DNA of 64,000 bases, taken from NCBI GenBank assembly GCA_963691885.1, contig OY829843.1, positions 2,294,001-2,358,000 of the forward strand. The letters are read 5' to 3'. Source of the DNA: G963691885 sp963691885 (GTDB lineage Bacteria; Pseudomonadota; Alphaproteobacteria; UBA8366; Aestuariispiraceae). A model generated the notes under the pieces. That model was given only the letters and a program-made list of their open reading frames with translations, made no database searches and was not told where the DNA came from. The first letter of the stretch is position 1, and every line of letters begins with the position of its first letter. Below, piece by piece: positions 25,286 to 34,318 of the stretch. The translations under genes and the position numbers were made by a program.

Positions 25286-27328
25286 CTAGTTACCGCCTTC
25301 CGCAACCTTCACTCTTGCAACGTCAGCGAACAGCCCGTTTGGAAAGCGATCCAGATAAGACTGAAAAAGGACCGGATTTTTTGATCCCTGGATCGAGGAC
25401 CAAAAGGCAAGTTCGCCAGCCTTTGGTTGTCCAGAGGTGGTTTCAGTCTGCTGCTTGAAAAAGAAATTACCGGTTAGGGAAGAACTCTCCCAAGGGATCT
25501 GCCTTTCGGCCGTGCGCTCCAGAACTTCAAGCCGCACCTGCTTCAATGCCTGCTCGATGGGTTGGTTCGGTTTGCGCATTGCACGTGACAGGGCAGCGCT
25601 GTAGGGACTGTTCCGCCCCGTACCGTCGGTCGCAACTGCGCCTGGAGCCGTTGAATAGGAAATCAGGGTTCCGAACGGGGCATCGATGCGTGCAAGCCCT
25701 CTGTTGACCGACCGTGACAAAGAACGGAATGGATTGTTTCGACAGGCATCCAGGAAAACCATGTTCAGTTTGTTGCCGGCCGCTTCCAGACTGCGCATCA
25801 GGAAGGTTGTACTGACCGTCTTGATTGGCAGATCCAACTCGTCATTCAGTTCCACATCAACGGGGATCAGGTAGTTTTCACCCTGGCTTTGAACAGCGTG
25901 GCCCGCGTAAAAGAAGAGGCCAACGGCATCTTCGCCAGCTTTTTTTAATTCGCGGCCAAAATCAGCGACCACACGGCCGAACTCAAAGAAATCGAGATCT
26001 TCGTGGGTTTGCACCTTGAAGCCGACAGCTTTTAGAGATTTTGCGATCAAACGCGCGTCATTTACCGGGTTGAGGAGTGGCCCCACTTTGTATTCGTTGT
26101 TTCCGATCACAAGGGCCAGTCTCGGTCGGGTGGGTGCGATAACTTGCGCCGTCTCAGCGCCGGATGCCTGTGGCAAGGGGGTCGCCAGGACATCGATCAA
26201 GGCGACGGCTGACAAACCGGTCTCCCGCGCGAGATCCCTTATCGCGGCCTGCGACTTGGGACCAAATGCGCCATCAGCCGAACCGTCCAGATATCCAAAC
26301 TTGATCAAGGCTTTTTGGACAAGAATGGCATCCTGCCGGGGTAAGGTCTTCGCCTTTTCCGCAAGAGCGTTCTCATTCTGAACGGGTGCTGGTGTCGCAG
26401 CAGGTGTCGGCACAGATGCCTGTTCGACAGGGTCGGTTGTTGCGGCTGGCGCGTTTGGAAGGGGGCCAGCCTGTGCAACGGCATTCGAGATCTTGTCCAG
26501 TATATCGGCATGGGTGCCGCTGGTTGGTGCTATCCCTTTCAGCATGGCCAGAATTCCCGGTCGTCCGTCCGCACCAATCGGGCCTGCTTTACGGGCGTCA
26601 GCACCCTTTGACAACAACAGATCCACAACTGGGCCGGCGCCGGTCTGTGCAGCTGCATAAAGCGCTGTTGTGCCGTTCGGCAATTGGTGATCGATATCAA
26701 TATCGGTATTGGCCAAAAGCGCGACCGCGCCATAATGACCAGCACCTGCCGCCGCTATAAGTGCGGTTGATCCTCCAAATTGTGTATCCGCCGCGATCCC
26801 GTTCGAGAGGAACCCCCGAATAGCCTGTGTTTTTCCGGCCCGCGCCGCATCGACAATCGTTCTGTAATCAGTTTTTTGAGGCTTTTTGTCCGCGATGAGA
26901 GATACTTCGCGCTCCATTTCCATCCGGCAACTCTCAGACCATCCTGTGCGGCTGTAACTGCCCGTGATGACGATCTTTTCGGCGTCTTTCCACTCGCCAC
27001 TGAAACGAATGTTGCCGCCGCGCCGATATGTTCCATTGATGTCGATGTCACCGACACTGGTAAAAAAACCATCTTCAAGGGCAACCTCGCCCTTAATATC
27101 CCGACTGCCGCGACCCATATTGCCAAGTCCGGTTAACGCACCATTCTTGATGCGAACATGCATGACAGTGTTTCCGGACGGGCAATTGAGATAGGCCGTC
27201 CACTTGCCGTCGAAACGACTTGCATCTGTGTTTTGGGCGTTTGCGACCCCAATTGTTGTCAGGCCAGCAAGACCGACCGCCACCAGACTCAGAAAGATCG
27301 GACGCCTCGTCGCAGATTGATAGCTCAT
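25286..27328 (-). CDS. Exported ankyrin / peptidoglycan-binding-like / caspase multidomain protein
   Basis: A 680-residue exported protein. The signal peptide is about 1-31 (cut near VANA-Q). Residues 35-145 form a beta-rich domain with two cysteines (49 and 134). Two to three ankyrin repeats follow (about 155-250, with GSTALIAAAGAGHYGAVALL), then a proline-rich linker, a PG_binding_1-like segment (about 330-382) with LIKFGYLDGSADGAFGPKSQ, and a caspase domain (about 402-625) with His477 (FYAGHAV) and Cys529 (LDACRNNP). The end carries a YLDRFPNGLFADVAR motif common in such proteins. It is transcribed before the second caspase gene, only 10 bases away. Bacterial C14 proteins of this type are proteases of unknown target; here the site of action is probably the periplasm. 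Confidence 0.88.
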   Translation of the reverse strand: MSYQSATRRPIFLSLVAVGLAGLTTIGVANAQNTDASRFDGKWTAYLNCPSGNTVMHVRIKNGALTGLGNMGRGSRDIKGEVALEDGFFTSVGDIDINGTYRRGGNIRFSGEWKDAEKIVITGSYSRTGWSESCRMEMEREVSLIADKKPQKTDYRTIVDAARAGKTQAIRGFLSNGIAADTQFGGSTALIAAAGAGHYGAVALLANTDIDIDHQLPNGTTALYAAAQTGAGPVVDLLLSKGADARKAGPIGADGRPGILAMLKGIAPTSGTHADILDKISNAVAQAGPLPNAPAATTDPVEQASVPTPAATPAPVQNENALAEKAKTLPRQDAILVQKALIKFGYLDGSADGAFGPKSQAAIRDLARETGLSAVALIDVLATPLPQASGAETAQVIAPTRPRLALVIGNNEYKVGPLLNPVNDARLIAKSLKAVGFKVQTHEDLDFFEFGRVVADFGRELKKAGEDAVGLFFYAGHAVQSQGENYLIPVDVELNDELDLPIKTVSTTFLMRSLEAAGNKLNMVFLDACRNNPFRSLSRSVNRGLARIDAPFGTLISYSTAPGAVATDGTGRNSPYSAALSRAMRKPNQPIEQALKQVRLEVLERTAERQIPWESSSLTGNFFFKQQTETTSGQPKAGELAFWSSIQGSKNPVLFQSYLDRFPNGLFADVARVKVAEGGN

Positions 27329-27456
27329 CTTGTGATCCCGTTGCCGTATGATTGACCACCAAAAATTCTAATAAAGATAAAGAAAATCCAAAAGAGAAAA
27401 CCGTCGGCCATTCTGATCGCGCAGAAATTAAATTAGGTAAATAGGACTAAAAATTC

Positions 27457-27472
27457 TGATTGACGTACCTCA
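27457..27472. promoter_or_regulatory. LacI-type operator upstream of the regulator gene (degenerate left arm)
   Basis: TGATTGACGTACCTCA shares ACGTACCTCA with the two better sites at 28558 and 28587. It lies 35 bases before the LacI start and is probably the autoregulatory site. Confidence 0.6.
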
Positions 27473-27507
27473 AAAAAAACAGCGACACTACAGGGGAGGA
27501 AAGCCGA

Positions 27508-28536
27508 ATGGTAAAGCCCACTGTTCATGATATCGCGAGTGAAGCCGGGGTAAGTCTGGCAACTGTCGACCGTGTGTTGAACAGCCGTTCCGGCGTTCGG
27601 GCGAAAACGGTCGAACGGGTTCAGGCGGCTGTCGAAAAGCTGGGATATGTACGGGACACCTATGCCGCAAACCTCGCGCGACAGAAACAATACCGCTTCG
27701 CCTTTCTATTGCCGGACAGCGCCAGTCAGTTTGTCGGAACCCTCAAAGCAGCGCTTTTGGAGGCTTCGGACACGCATCTTATGGAACGGATCAATGTAAA
27801 GGTTGTTCCGGTCCCGGCTCAGGACCCTCATGGTGTGGTTCGGGCGTTGCACGGTCTGAATACGACAAAACTGGACGGATTGGCGATTATGGCGCCGGAA
27901 ACACCCCAGGTGCGTGATGCCCTGGCCCGTATCAAACGGGAAGGGATCGCTATTGTTGCCTTGCTGTCGGACCTGCCGAACGCCGCCAGGGACCATTTTG
28001 TTGGCATCAACAGCTATGCGGCCGGGCGTACTGCGGCTTTTCTGATGGGGCGTTTCGTCCATAAAAACCGGGGCAAAGTGCTGACGATAACCAATTCGAT
28101 GCTGGCCCGGGACAGTATTGACCGGCGTTTAGGGTTTGATGCGGTTTTACTGCAGGAGTTTCCGCATTTAATGACGCTTCCTTCGGTTGAGTTTCGAGAC
28201 GACGCGGACCGAATGGCTATGATTATTAAAGAGGTGTGTGCCACCCATCCCGATTTGGTTGGTATTTATTCCATGGGGTCCGGAAACCAGGCTATGATTG
28301 AGGGGTTTCGGGCCCTGGCGCGGCTCGACGACCTTGTTGTGATTGCCCATGAGCTAACCCCGTTTACGCGCAAAGCCCTGCTAGGGAAAGAGATCGACGC
28401 GGTCATTGCCCAGAATGTCGGGCATCTGGCGCGCAGTGCGCTTCGTATTCTGCGCGCGAAATGTGATGGCGTCGCGATATTTGAAGCGCAGGAGCGCATT
28501 CGAATAGATGTCGTGACGCGCGAAAATATCCCTTGA
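27508..28536 (+). CDS. LacI-family transcriptional regulator of the second sugar ABC operon
   Basis: A 342-residue LacI regulator with helix-turn-helix TVHDIASEAGVSLATVDRVL at residues 4-23 and a ligand-binding domain. ATG 27508 is chosen because GGGGAGGAAAG sits just upstream and the helix-turn-helix starts three residues in. It precedes a CUT1 operon. Palindromes TGAGG-N-ACGT-N-CCTCA occur before this gene and twice before the binding-protein gene, so it probably represses both itself and the operon. The ligand is presumably the transported polyol or sugar. Confidence 0.9.
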   Translation: MVKPTVHDIASEAGVSLATVDRVLNSRSGVRAKTVERVQAAVEKLGYVRDTYAANLARQKQYRFAFLLPDSASQFVGTLKAALLEASDTHLMERINVKVVPVPAQDPHGVVRALHGLNTTKLDGLAIMAPETPQVRDALARIKREGIAIVALLSDLPNAARDHFVGINSYAAGRTAAFLMGRFVHKNRGKVLTITNSMLARDSIDRRLGFDAVLLQEFPHLMTLPSVEFRDDADRMAMIIKEVCATHPDLVGIYSMGSGNQAMIEGFRALARLDDLVVIAHELTPFTRKALLGKEIDAVIAQNVGHLARSALRILRAKCDGVAIFEAQERIRIDVVTRENIP

Positions 28537-28557
28537 TATCGTCTATTCTGGATTTTC

Positions 28558-28573
28558 TGAGGGACGTACCTCA
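28558..28573. promoter_or_regulatory. LacI-type operator 1 of the second sugar operon
   Basis: TGAGGGACGTACCTCA, palindromic apart from one pair. It lies upstream of the -35 box, centred 29 bp from the next site. It shares its sequence with the sites at 27457 and 28587. Confidence 0.75.
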
Positions 28574-28581
28574 AAATCTTC

Positions 28582-28610
28582 TTGAATGAGGAACGTACCT
28601 CATTTATACA
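28582..28610 (+). promoter_or_regulatory. Sigma-70-type promoter with embedded LacI operator 2
   Basis: -35 TTGAAT (28582-28587) and -10 TATACA (28605-28610) are separated by exactly 17 bases. The palindrome TGAGGAACGTACCTCA (28587-28602) fills the spacer, so a bound LacI dimer would block polymerase. It sits 75 bases before the binding-protein start. Confidence 0.72.
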
Positions 28611-28684
28611 GATATTTGTACTTAGCAAGAAAAGCCGTTTTTCAAGCGGCGGTGAATGACGAACAACCGAGGAGGATGCGTCTG

Positions 28685-30007
28685 ATGAGGACCAAACATG
28701 TTTTGGCGGCTTCTGCCATCGTCGCTGTATCAGGTATGGCGGCAACAACTTCTGCACAGGCAGAGGATCTGACCCTGTGTTGGGCAGCCTGGGACCCGGC
28801 GAATGCGCTGGTGGAGCTTTCGAAAGAGTTCGAGGCCCAGTCTGGTCACAAAATGAACTTCGAATTTGTGCCCTGGCCCAATTTTGCGGATCGTATGCTG
28901 AACGAGCTGAATTCCGGCGGCAAGCTCTGTGATCTGTTGATCGGGGACAGTCAGTGGATTGGTGGTGGCGCAGAAAACGGTCACTATGTGAAACTGAACG
29001 AATTCTTCGACAAAGAAGGCATCAGCATGGACGATTTTGCGCCCGCAACCGTCTATGCCTATTCGACATGGCCAAAAGGCACACCAAACTATTACGCGCT
29101 TCCCGCAATGGGGGATGCGAATGGCTGGTTCTATCGCCGTGACTGGTTCGAGAACGCAGACATAAAGGCAGCTTATAAAGCGGCAACCGGTAATGACCTG
29201 CGGGAGCCGCGGTCCCAGAAAGAACTTCTGGCAATCGCCCAGTTCTTCCAGGGGCGCGAAATTGACGGACAGACCCGTTATGGTGCTGCCATCTTCACAG
29301 AACGCGGATCCGAAGGGATTACCATGGGTGCAACCAGTGCGCTCTATCCGTTTGGTTTCAAGTATGAAAACACCGCCGGTAAATATGATATGGACGGTGC
29401 CATGAACTCTGCCGCAGCCATTGAAGGGCTGGAATTCTACAAAGAGTTCTATAAGACAGCGACCCCTCCGGGCTACACCGACAGCTATATGGAGCAGTCC
29501 CTCGACGCGTTCAAATCAGGTCAGGTGGCGATGGCCATGAACTGGTTCGCGTTCTTCCCAGGCCTCTATGCTGATCCGGATGTTGGCGGTGACAAGATCG
29601 GTTTCTTTGTGAACCCCGGTCAGAACATTGAAGCTTCCACATTGGGTGGACAGGGTATTTCTGTTGTTGCCTATTCTGACAAGCAGGACGCAGCGCTGGA
29701 ATACATCAAATGGTTTGCGCAGCCTGATGTTCAGGCCAAATGGTGGGCCCTTGGCGGATATTCCTGCCATAACTCGGTCCTGAATGACCCGGGCTTCAAA
29801 GACAGTCAGCCCTTTGCCGCAGACTTCCTCGATGCCATGGCCGGTGTACAGGATTTCTGGCAGGAACCAGCCTATGCAGAACTGCTGCTCGCCATGCAAA
29901 AGCGCCTCCATGACTATGTTGTGGCTGATGTCGGTACAGCAGAAGAAGCTTTGAACAAGCTGATGGAAGATTGGACTGAAACCTTCGAAGACGAAGGCAA
30001 GCTCTGA
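28685..30007 (+). CDS. Extracellular solute-binding protein, sugar/polyol ABC type
   Basis: A 440-residue periplasmic binding protein. The signal peptide covers about 1-26 (HVLAASAIVAVSGMAATTSA, then QA-E). The mature protein has the family 1 two-lobe pattern (LCWAAWDPANALVELSKEFE, YYALPAMGDANGWFYRRDWF). ATG 28685 is preferred over ATG 28676 because the AGGAGG site then has a 9-base spacing. It is the first gene of the LacI-controlled operon and is followed by a hairpin. Downstream kinase and reductase genes suggest a polyol or ketose ligand (for example a tetritol); this is inference. Confidence 0.9.
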   Translation: MRTKHVLAASAIVAVSGMAATTSAQAEDLTLCWAAWDPANALVELSKEFEAQSGHKMNFEFVPWPNFADRMLNELNSGGKLCDLLIGDSQWIGGGAENGHYVKLNEFFDKEGISMDDFAPATVYAYSTWPKGTPNYYALPAMGDANGWFYRRDWFENADIKAAYKAATGNDLREPRSQKELLAIAQFFQGREIDGQTRYGAAIFTERGSEGITMGATSALYPFGFKYENTAGKYDMDGAMNSAAAIEGLEFYKEFYKTATPPGYTDSYMEQSLDAFKSGQVAMAMNWFAFFPGLYADPDVGGDKIGFFVNPGQNIEASTLGGQGISVVAYSDKQDAALEYIKWFAQPDVQAKWWALGGYSCHNSVLNDPGFKDSQPFAADFLDAMAGVQDFWQEPAYAELLLAMQKRLHDYVVADVGTAEEALNKLMEDWTETFEDEGKL

Positions 30008-30012
30008 TCCTG

Positions 30013-30043
30013 GTGCGGCTGTCCGGACTTCGGTCAGCCGCAC
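30013..30043 (+). terminator. Intra-operon hairpin after the second binding-protein gene
   Basis: A 9-bp perfect stem GTGCGGCTG / CAGCCGCAC with a 13-base loop, starting 5 bases after the stop codon. There is no T-run. It is probably a 3'-end stabiliser or attenuator separating the binding-protein message from the permeases. The gap to 30131 holds nothing else recognisable. Confidence 0.65.
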
Positions 30044-30130
30044 AGTATCCTTGTTGGTAACGGGGGAGCTGTCGCAAGATCGACCCTCCCCCGACCATCC
30101 AAACACCACCCCCGCCTGGAGGAACGTCCG

Positions 30131-31078
30131 ATGTCGGACACACCTGTTGATCGCGTCGCCAGAGCTACGCCACCGAAGCTTGCGCGCCGCATTAAGGGAT
30201 TTTCGGACAAGACGATTGCCTGGATTTTCGTCGCGCCGACCATCTTCCTGCTCCTGGCGGTGAATATTTTTCCGCTGATCTGGACGATCAATCTCAGCTT
30301 TACAAATTTTCGGGCAAACCGACCCAACCGGGAAGTGGACTATATCGGCCTGCGCAATTACGAGCGCATCCTGGGGGATAGCGACATATGGCTGACCATG
30401 CAGGCGACCGCTCATTTTCTGGTCTGGACGATTGTCCTGCAGGTTCTGATTGGTTTCGCCCTCGCCTGGCTGATCAACCGAAAATTCAAGGGCAATGACC
30501 TCTGGACCACGATCATCGTGCTCCCAATGATGCTGTCGCCTGCCGTTGTCGGGAATTTCTGGACCTTCCTGTATCAACCGCAGATCGGCCTTTTCAACTA
30601 TGTTGTCTCGTTCTTCACCGGTGCCGACCCTTCTTCTTTCCAGATGATCGGAGATGTCGTTCTGGCGCCCTGGGCGATTGTGATTGTCGATACCTGGATG
30701 TGGACGCCCTTTGTGATGTTGATATGCCTCGCGGGTTTGCGGTCCATACCAGACTATATCTATGAGGCCGCCGAAATCGACCGCGCCAGCAAATGGCGAC
30801 AGTTCTGGACGATCACCGTGCCGATGGTTCTGCCCTTCCTGATGCTGGCGGTTCTTTTCAGAGGCATTGAGAATTTCAAGATGTTCGACCTGGTGGTTCA
30901 GCTGACCGGTGGCGGACCGGGCTCAGTGACCGAGCTGACCTCTATCAATCTGAAGCGCGAAGCGTTTGAGAAATGGCGGACGGGTTATGCTTCCGCCTAT
31001 GCCATCATTCTGTTTGTGACCGTTTTTGGTCTCGCATCAATCTATGTAAAGGCGCTGAATAAGGTGAAGGAACGATGA
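30131..31078 (+). CDS. Sugar ABC transporter permease, MalF-type
   Basis: A 315-residue permease with an N-terminal cytoplasmic segment of about 30 residues, six predicted helices, and the EAA loop EAAEIDRASKWRQFWTITVP. The start follows a GGAGG site. Its last bases overlap the next permease start (ATGA), so the two are coupled. It is part of the LacI-controlled CUT1 operon. Confidence 0.92.
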   Translation: MSDTPVDRVARATPPKLARRIKGFSDKTIAWIFVAPTIFLLLAVNIFPLIWTINLSFTNFRANRPNREVDYIGLRNYERILGDSDIWLTMQATAHFLVWTIVLQVLIGFALAWLINRKFKGNDLWTTIIVLPMMLSPAVVGNFWTFLYQPQIGLFNYVVSFFTGADPSSFQMIGDVVLAPWAIVIVDTWMWTPFVMLICLAGLRSIPDYIYEAAEIDRASKWRQFWTITVPMVLPFLMLAVLFRGIENFKMFDLVVQLTGGGPGSVTELTSINLKREAFEKWRTGYASAYAIILFVTVFGLASIYVKALNKVKER

Positions 31079-32016
31079 GCAGTTATTCCATTACCGAGCC
31101 GTCCAAGGGTCAAAAGTGGTTTGCCGGTATTCTGGTCATCGGATACGCGATTGTGACCATCATGCCCCTGATCTGGATCCTGACCACGGGATTCAAGTCC
31201 CCGGTGGATGCCATTTCCTACCCTCCGAAGGTTTTCTTTGAACCGTCGCTAGAAGGCTATGTGAATCTGTTCACGACGCGGACCCGCGTGTCCCCTGAGC
31301 AGTTGGAGGCCTTGCCGGAACCCGAAAGCTGGTACGAGGAAATCGTGCGCAACCGCGACATGGTGATCGCCGGGCCCTCCCGCTATGGTGAGCGCTTCTT
31401 GAACTCAATCATCATCGGATTTGGGTCGACCTTCCTGTCGGTTTTTCTGGGGACATTGGCGGCTTACGCTTTTTCGCGGTTCCGCGTGCCCCTAAAAGAC
31501 GACTTGCTGTTCTTTATCCTCTCAACGCGCATGATGCCGCCAATCGCGGTCGCCATCCCGATCTTTCTGATGTTCCGAACTTTGGGGCTCAGCGACACCC
31601 ATCTCGGTATGATCCTGTTGTATACGGCGGTGAATATATCGCTGGCGGTCTGGCTGCTGAAAGGGTTCATCGACGAGATCCCGCGCGAATATGAAGAAGC
31701 GGCCTTGATCGATGGCTACACAAGGTTTCAGGCCTTCTACAAGGTTGTGTTGCCGCAGGCGGCGACGGGTATAGCATCAACGGCAATCTTCTGTCTGATC
31801 TTTGCCTGGAACGAATATGCCTTTGCGGTTCTTCTTACATCCGGGACGGCGCAGACGGCCCCGCCCTTCATTCCGACAATCATCGGTGTAGGCGGTCAGG
31901 ACTGGCCAGCGGTCGCGGCCGGGGCCTCTCTCTTCCTGGTGCCGGTCATGGTGTTCACAATCCTTCTTCGCAAGCATCTGCTGCGGGGCATTACATTCGG
32001 GGCGGTACGCAAATGA
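31075..32016 (+). CDS. Sugar ABC transporter permease, MalG-type
   Basis: A 313-residue permease with the EAA loop EEAALIDGYTRFQAFYKVVL. The first periplasmic loop is extended by about 40 residues and rich in charge (SPEQLEALPEPESWYEE), longer than in MalG proper but familiar in polyol-type CUT1 systems. It overlaps both neighbours by 4 bases (ATGA), giving a coupled run of permease, permease and small membrane protein. Confidence 0.92.
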   Translation: MSSYSITEPSKGQKWFAGILVIGYAIVTIMPLIWILTTGFKSPVDAISYPPKVFFEPSLEGYVNLFTTRTRVSPEQLEALPEPESWYEEIVRNRDMVIAGPSRYGERFLNSIIIGFGSTFLSVFLGTLAAYAFSRFRVPLKDDLLFFILSTRMMPPIAVAIPIFLMFRTLGLSDTHLGMILLYTAVNISLAVWLLKGFIDEIPREYEEAALIDGYTRFQAFYKVVLPQAATGIASTAIFCLIFAWNEYAFAVLLTSGTAQTAPPFIPTIIGVGGQDWPAVAAGASLFLVPVMVFTILLRKHLLRGITFGAVRK

Positions 32017-32201
32017 GTGAGTTCTTCGAAGGCTTGGTTAAGTTCAAGCGCGGCCCTTGGGAGATGGTGGCCTCCATCCTTATTGCTCTGGGTGTCATCA
32101 TGCTGATGCAACCCTATGTGCTCTGGGCCTTCACCTATTCCTTCATTGTAACGCTGATTGGCACGGTGATGTTTATCGTTGTCAGTCATTTTCCGGAATA
32201 A
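32013..32201 (+). CDS. Small two-helix membrane protein of the ABC operon
   Basis: A 62-residue protein with two hydrophobic stretches (about 20-36 and 40-58) separated by a short turn. It matches no family I can name with confidence. It overlaps the upstream permease by 4 bases and precedes the first ATPase by 20 bases, so it is translated as part of the transporter. Rhizobial glycerol ABC operons carry a small unknown membrane protein (GlpU) in a similar place; that positional parallel is from memory. A role in stabilising or tuning the permease pair is inference. Confidence 0.75.
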   Translation: MSEFFEGLVKFKRGPWEMVASILIALGVIMLMQPYVLWAFTYSFIVTLIGTVMFIVVSHFPE

Positions 32202-32221
32202 GAGGCGGAACCAGACGGCTC

Positions 32222-33319
32222 ATGGCTGAAATAGTAATCAAGAATTTGCGTAAAGAGTTCGGGGATTTCACTGCCGTGCAATCGTCATCCTTCAAGATTG
32301 AGGATAGGGAGTTTTTTATGCTGCTCGGCCCGTCGGGTTGCGGGAAAACGACGACCCTGCGAATGATTGCCGGTCTGGAGCTGCCGACGTCCGGTGAGAT
32401 CTATATTGACGGGGAAGAGGTTGGACAGAAACCGGCCAGCCAGCGGGACATCGCCTTCGTGTTTCAGATGTTCGCGCTCTATCCTCATATGAATGTTCGA
32501 AAGAACATTTCCTATCCGCTGATCTCTCAGGGAATGCCCCGCGCGCAGGTGCGCCAGAAGGTTGCGGAAGTAGCGTCCATTCTGGGCATAGAAAATATTC
32601 TGGAAAGACCGGTCGGCGGCCTGTCTGGCGGTGATCGCCAGCGGGTTGCGTTGGGCCGTGCCATTGTCCGCAATCCAAAGGCGTTCATGATGGACGAGCC
32701 ACTAGGTGCACTAGATGCCGAATTCCGTGAACATATGTCGGAGGAATTGCGTGCCCTGCATGACCGCATGGGGGCGACGACCGTCTATGTGACCCATGAT
32801 CAGCTGGAAGCCATGCAGATGGGTGACAAGATCGTCGTCATGAACCATGGGGTTATTGAACAGTTTGGTGCACCTCAAGACATATACGACAAGCCGGCAA
32901 CGCTTTTTGTGGCGAACTTTATTGGGTCCCCATCGATGAATTTCCTGCGTTTCAACGGAAATCTCGAAACGGGCGGCGGTCAGATCATGATGAACCATAC
33001 CGCCTTCGGCGTTCCCGAGGCGCGGGAGGCGTTTACCGGGGATATGGTCTTTGGCGTCCGGCCGGAACATGTGCATTTGTCCGATGCGTCGGAATACCGA
33101 TGTGAAATTCGGGCAACTGAATATCTGGGAACAACCCAGATTGTGACCCTCTCAACAATGAATGGTGAGGTCAAAGCACGGATCCCCTCAGATGCGACGG
33201 CAAAGGTCGGGGAGACGGTCGGCCTGGAATTCAATGCGGATACGATCACACTGTTTGACAATCAGACGGGGCGCGCCTTGCGATCTTCCCTGAATGAGGG
33301 GGTGCTGTCCCATGTCTGA
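32222..33319 (+). CDS. Sugar ABC transporter ATP-binding protein (first of two)
   Basis: A 365-residue CUT1 ATPase: Walker A GPSGCGKTT, signature reading LSGGDRQR (aspartate in place of the usual glutamine), Walker B AFMMDEPLGALD, switch VTHDQLEAMQ, and a C-terminal MalK-like regulatory domain (about 240-365). ATG 32222 begins the conserved N-terminus. It overlaps the next ATPase gene by 8 bases. Having two different ATPases implies a heterodimeric motor, as in rhizobial glycerol (GlpST) systems. Confidence 0.92.
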   Translation: MAEIVIKNLRKEFGDFTAVQSSSFKIEDREFFMLLGPSGCGKTTTLRMIAGLELPTSGEIYIDGEEVGQKPASQRDIAFVFQMFALYPHMNVRKNISYPLISQGMPRAQVRQKVAEVASILGIENILERPVGGLSGGDRQRVALGRAIVRNPKAFMMDEPLGALDAEFREHMSEELRALHDRMGATTVYVTHDQLEAMQMGDKIVVMNHGVIEQFGAPQDIYDKPATLFVANFIGSPSMNFLRFNGNLETGGGQIMMNHTAFGVPEAREAFTGDMVFGVRPEHVHLSDASEYRCEIRATEYLGTTQIVTLSTMNGEVKARIPSDATAKVGETVGLEFNADTITLFDNQTGRALRSSLNEGVLSHV

Positions 33320-34307
33320 AGTAACTCTGCAGGGCCTGACCAAGAAATTTGGATCAACGGTTGCCGTTGAAGGTGTTTCCATGACCATACCCGATGGTTC
33401 TTTTGTGGTGCTGCTTGGGCCCACGGGTGCGGGAAAGACGACAACGCTGCGCCTGATTTCAGGTCTGGAACGGCCCGATGAGGGGGATGTTCTGATCGAC
33501 GGTGCATCTGTCATTGACGACACACCGGCGCAGCGGAACGTTGCGATGGTGTTTCAACAGTATTCCCTCTATCCCCATATGACAGTTCGCGAGAACCTGG
33601 CCTTTCCGCTGCGGTCCCCGATATTGCGTACGCCAGAAGACGAGATCGCCCGCAAGGTCGGTGAGGTCGCCGAGGTGCTTCAGATCTCTCACAAGCTGGA
33701 TAACAAAGCCACGGCACTTTCCGGGGGTGAGATGCAACGGGTGTCCATTGGCCGGGCCCTGGTCCGCAATCCATCTGTCTATCTGATGGATGAACCTTTG
33801 AGTTCTCTGGATGCGAAATTGCGGGCGGATTTGCGGATTGAGTTGAAACGCATTCAGGCGAACCTTGGGGCCACTCTGCTTTATGTGACCCATGACCAGA
33901 TTGAGGCCATGACCATGGCGACACATGTTGGTGTGTTGGATGAAGGGCGTCTGGTGCAATTCGGGTCCCCCAGAGAAATCTATGAGAATCCGGTCAGCCT
34001 TTATGTTGCCGGTCGATTGGGCCTGCCGCGGATCAACGCCTTGCCTGCCGACTTGTTCGGATCCGCGCCTGGCGGGGCAAAGACAATTGGTCTGCGACCC
34101 GAAAATATCGAACAGGGTCAGGGCCAGGATGCCAAGGTTGTCAGGGTTGAACGTCTGGGCGACCAGACTCGCCTGCATCTGGATCTCAAAGGGCATGAAA
34201 TTGTAACACTGACCGATGTTCATACCGATCTTGGACCGGGTGACAATATCGCCGTCCAACCCCGAAACCCGCTGTATTTCGACGCCAGCGGTTCCCGCAT
34301 TGTCTGA
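33312..34307 (+). CDS. Sugar ABC transporter ATP-binding protein (second of two)
   Basis: A 331-residue CUT1 ATPase: Walker A GPTGAGKTT, signature LSGGEMQR, Walker B VYLMDEPLSSLD and switch VTHDQIEAMT. It has a shorter C-terminal domain than its partner. ATG 33312 overlaps the preceding gene by 8 bases. The signature glutamine is glutamate here and aspartate in the partner, so the two probably form a matched heterodimer. The dihydroxyacetone-kinase-type gene follows after 11 bases. Confidence 0.92.
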   Translation: MSEVTLQGLTKKFGSTVAVEGVSMTIPDGSFVVLLGPTGAGKTTTLRLISGLERPDEGDVLIDGASVIDDTPAQRNVAMVFQQYSLYPHMTVRENLAFPLRSPILRTPEDEIARKVGEVAEVLQISHKLDNKATALSGGEMQRVSIGRALVRNPSVYLMDEPLSSLDAKLRADLRIELKRIQANLGATLLYVTHDQIEAMTMATHVGVLDEGRLVQFGSPREIYENPVSLYVAGRLGLPRINALPADLFGSAPGGAKTIGLRPENIEQGQGQDAKVVRVERLGDQTRLHLDLKGHEIVTLTDVHTDLGPGDNIAVQPRNPLYFDASGSRIV

Positions 34308-34318
34308 GGAGACTGATC

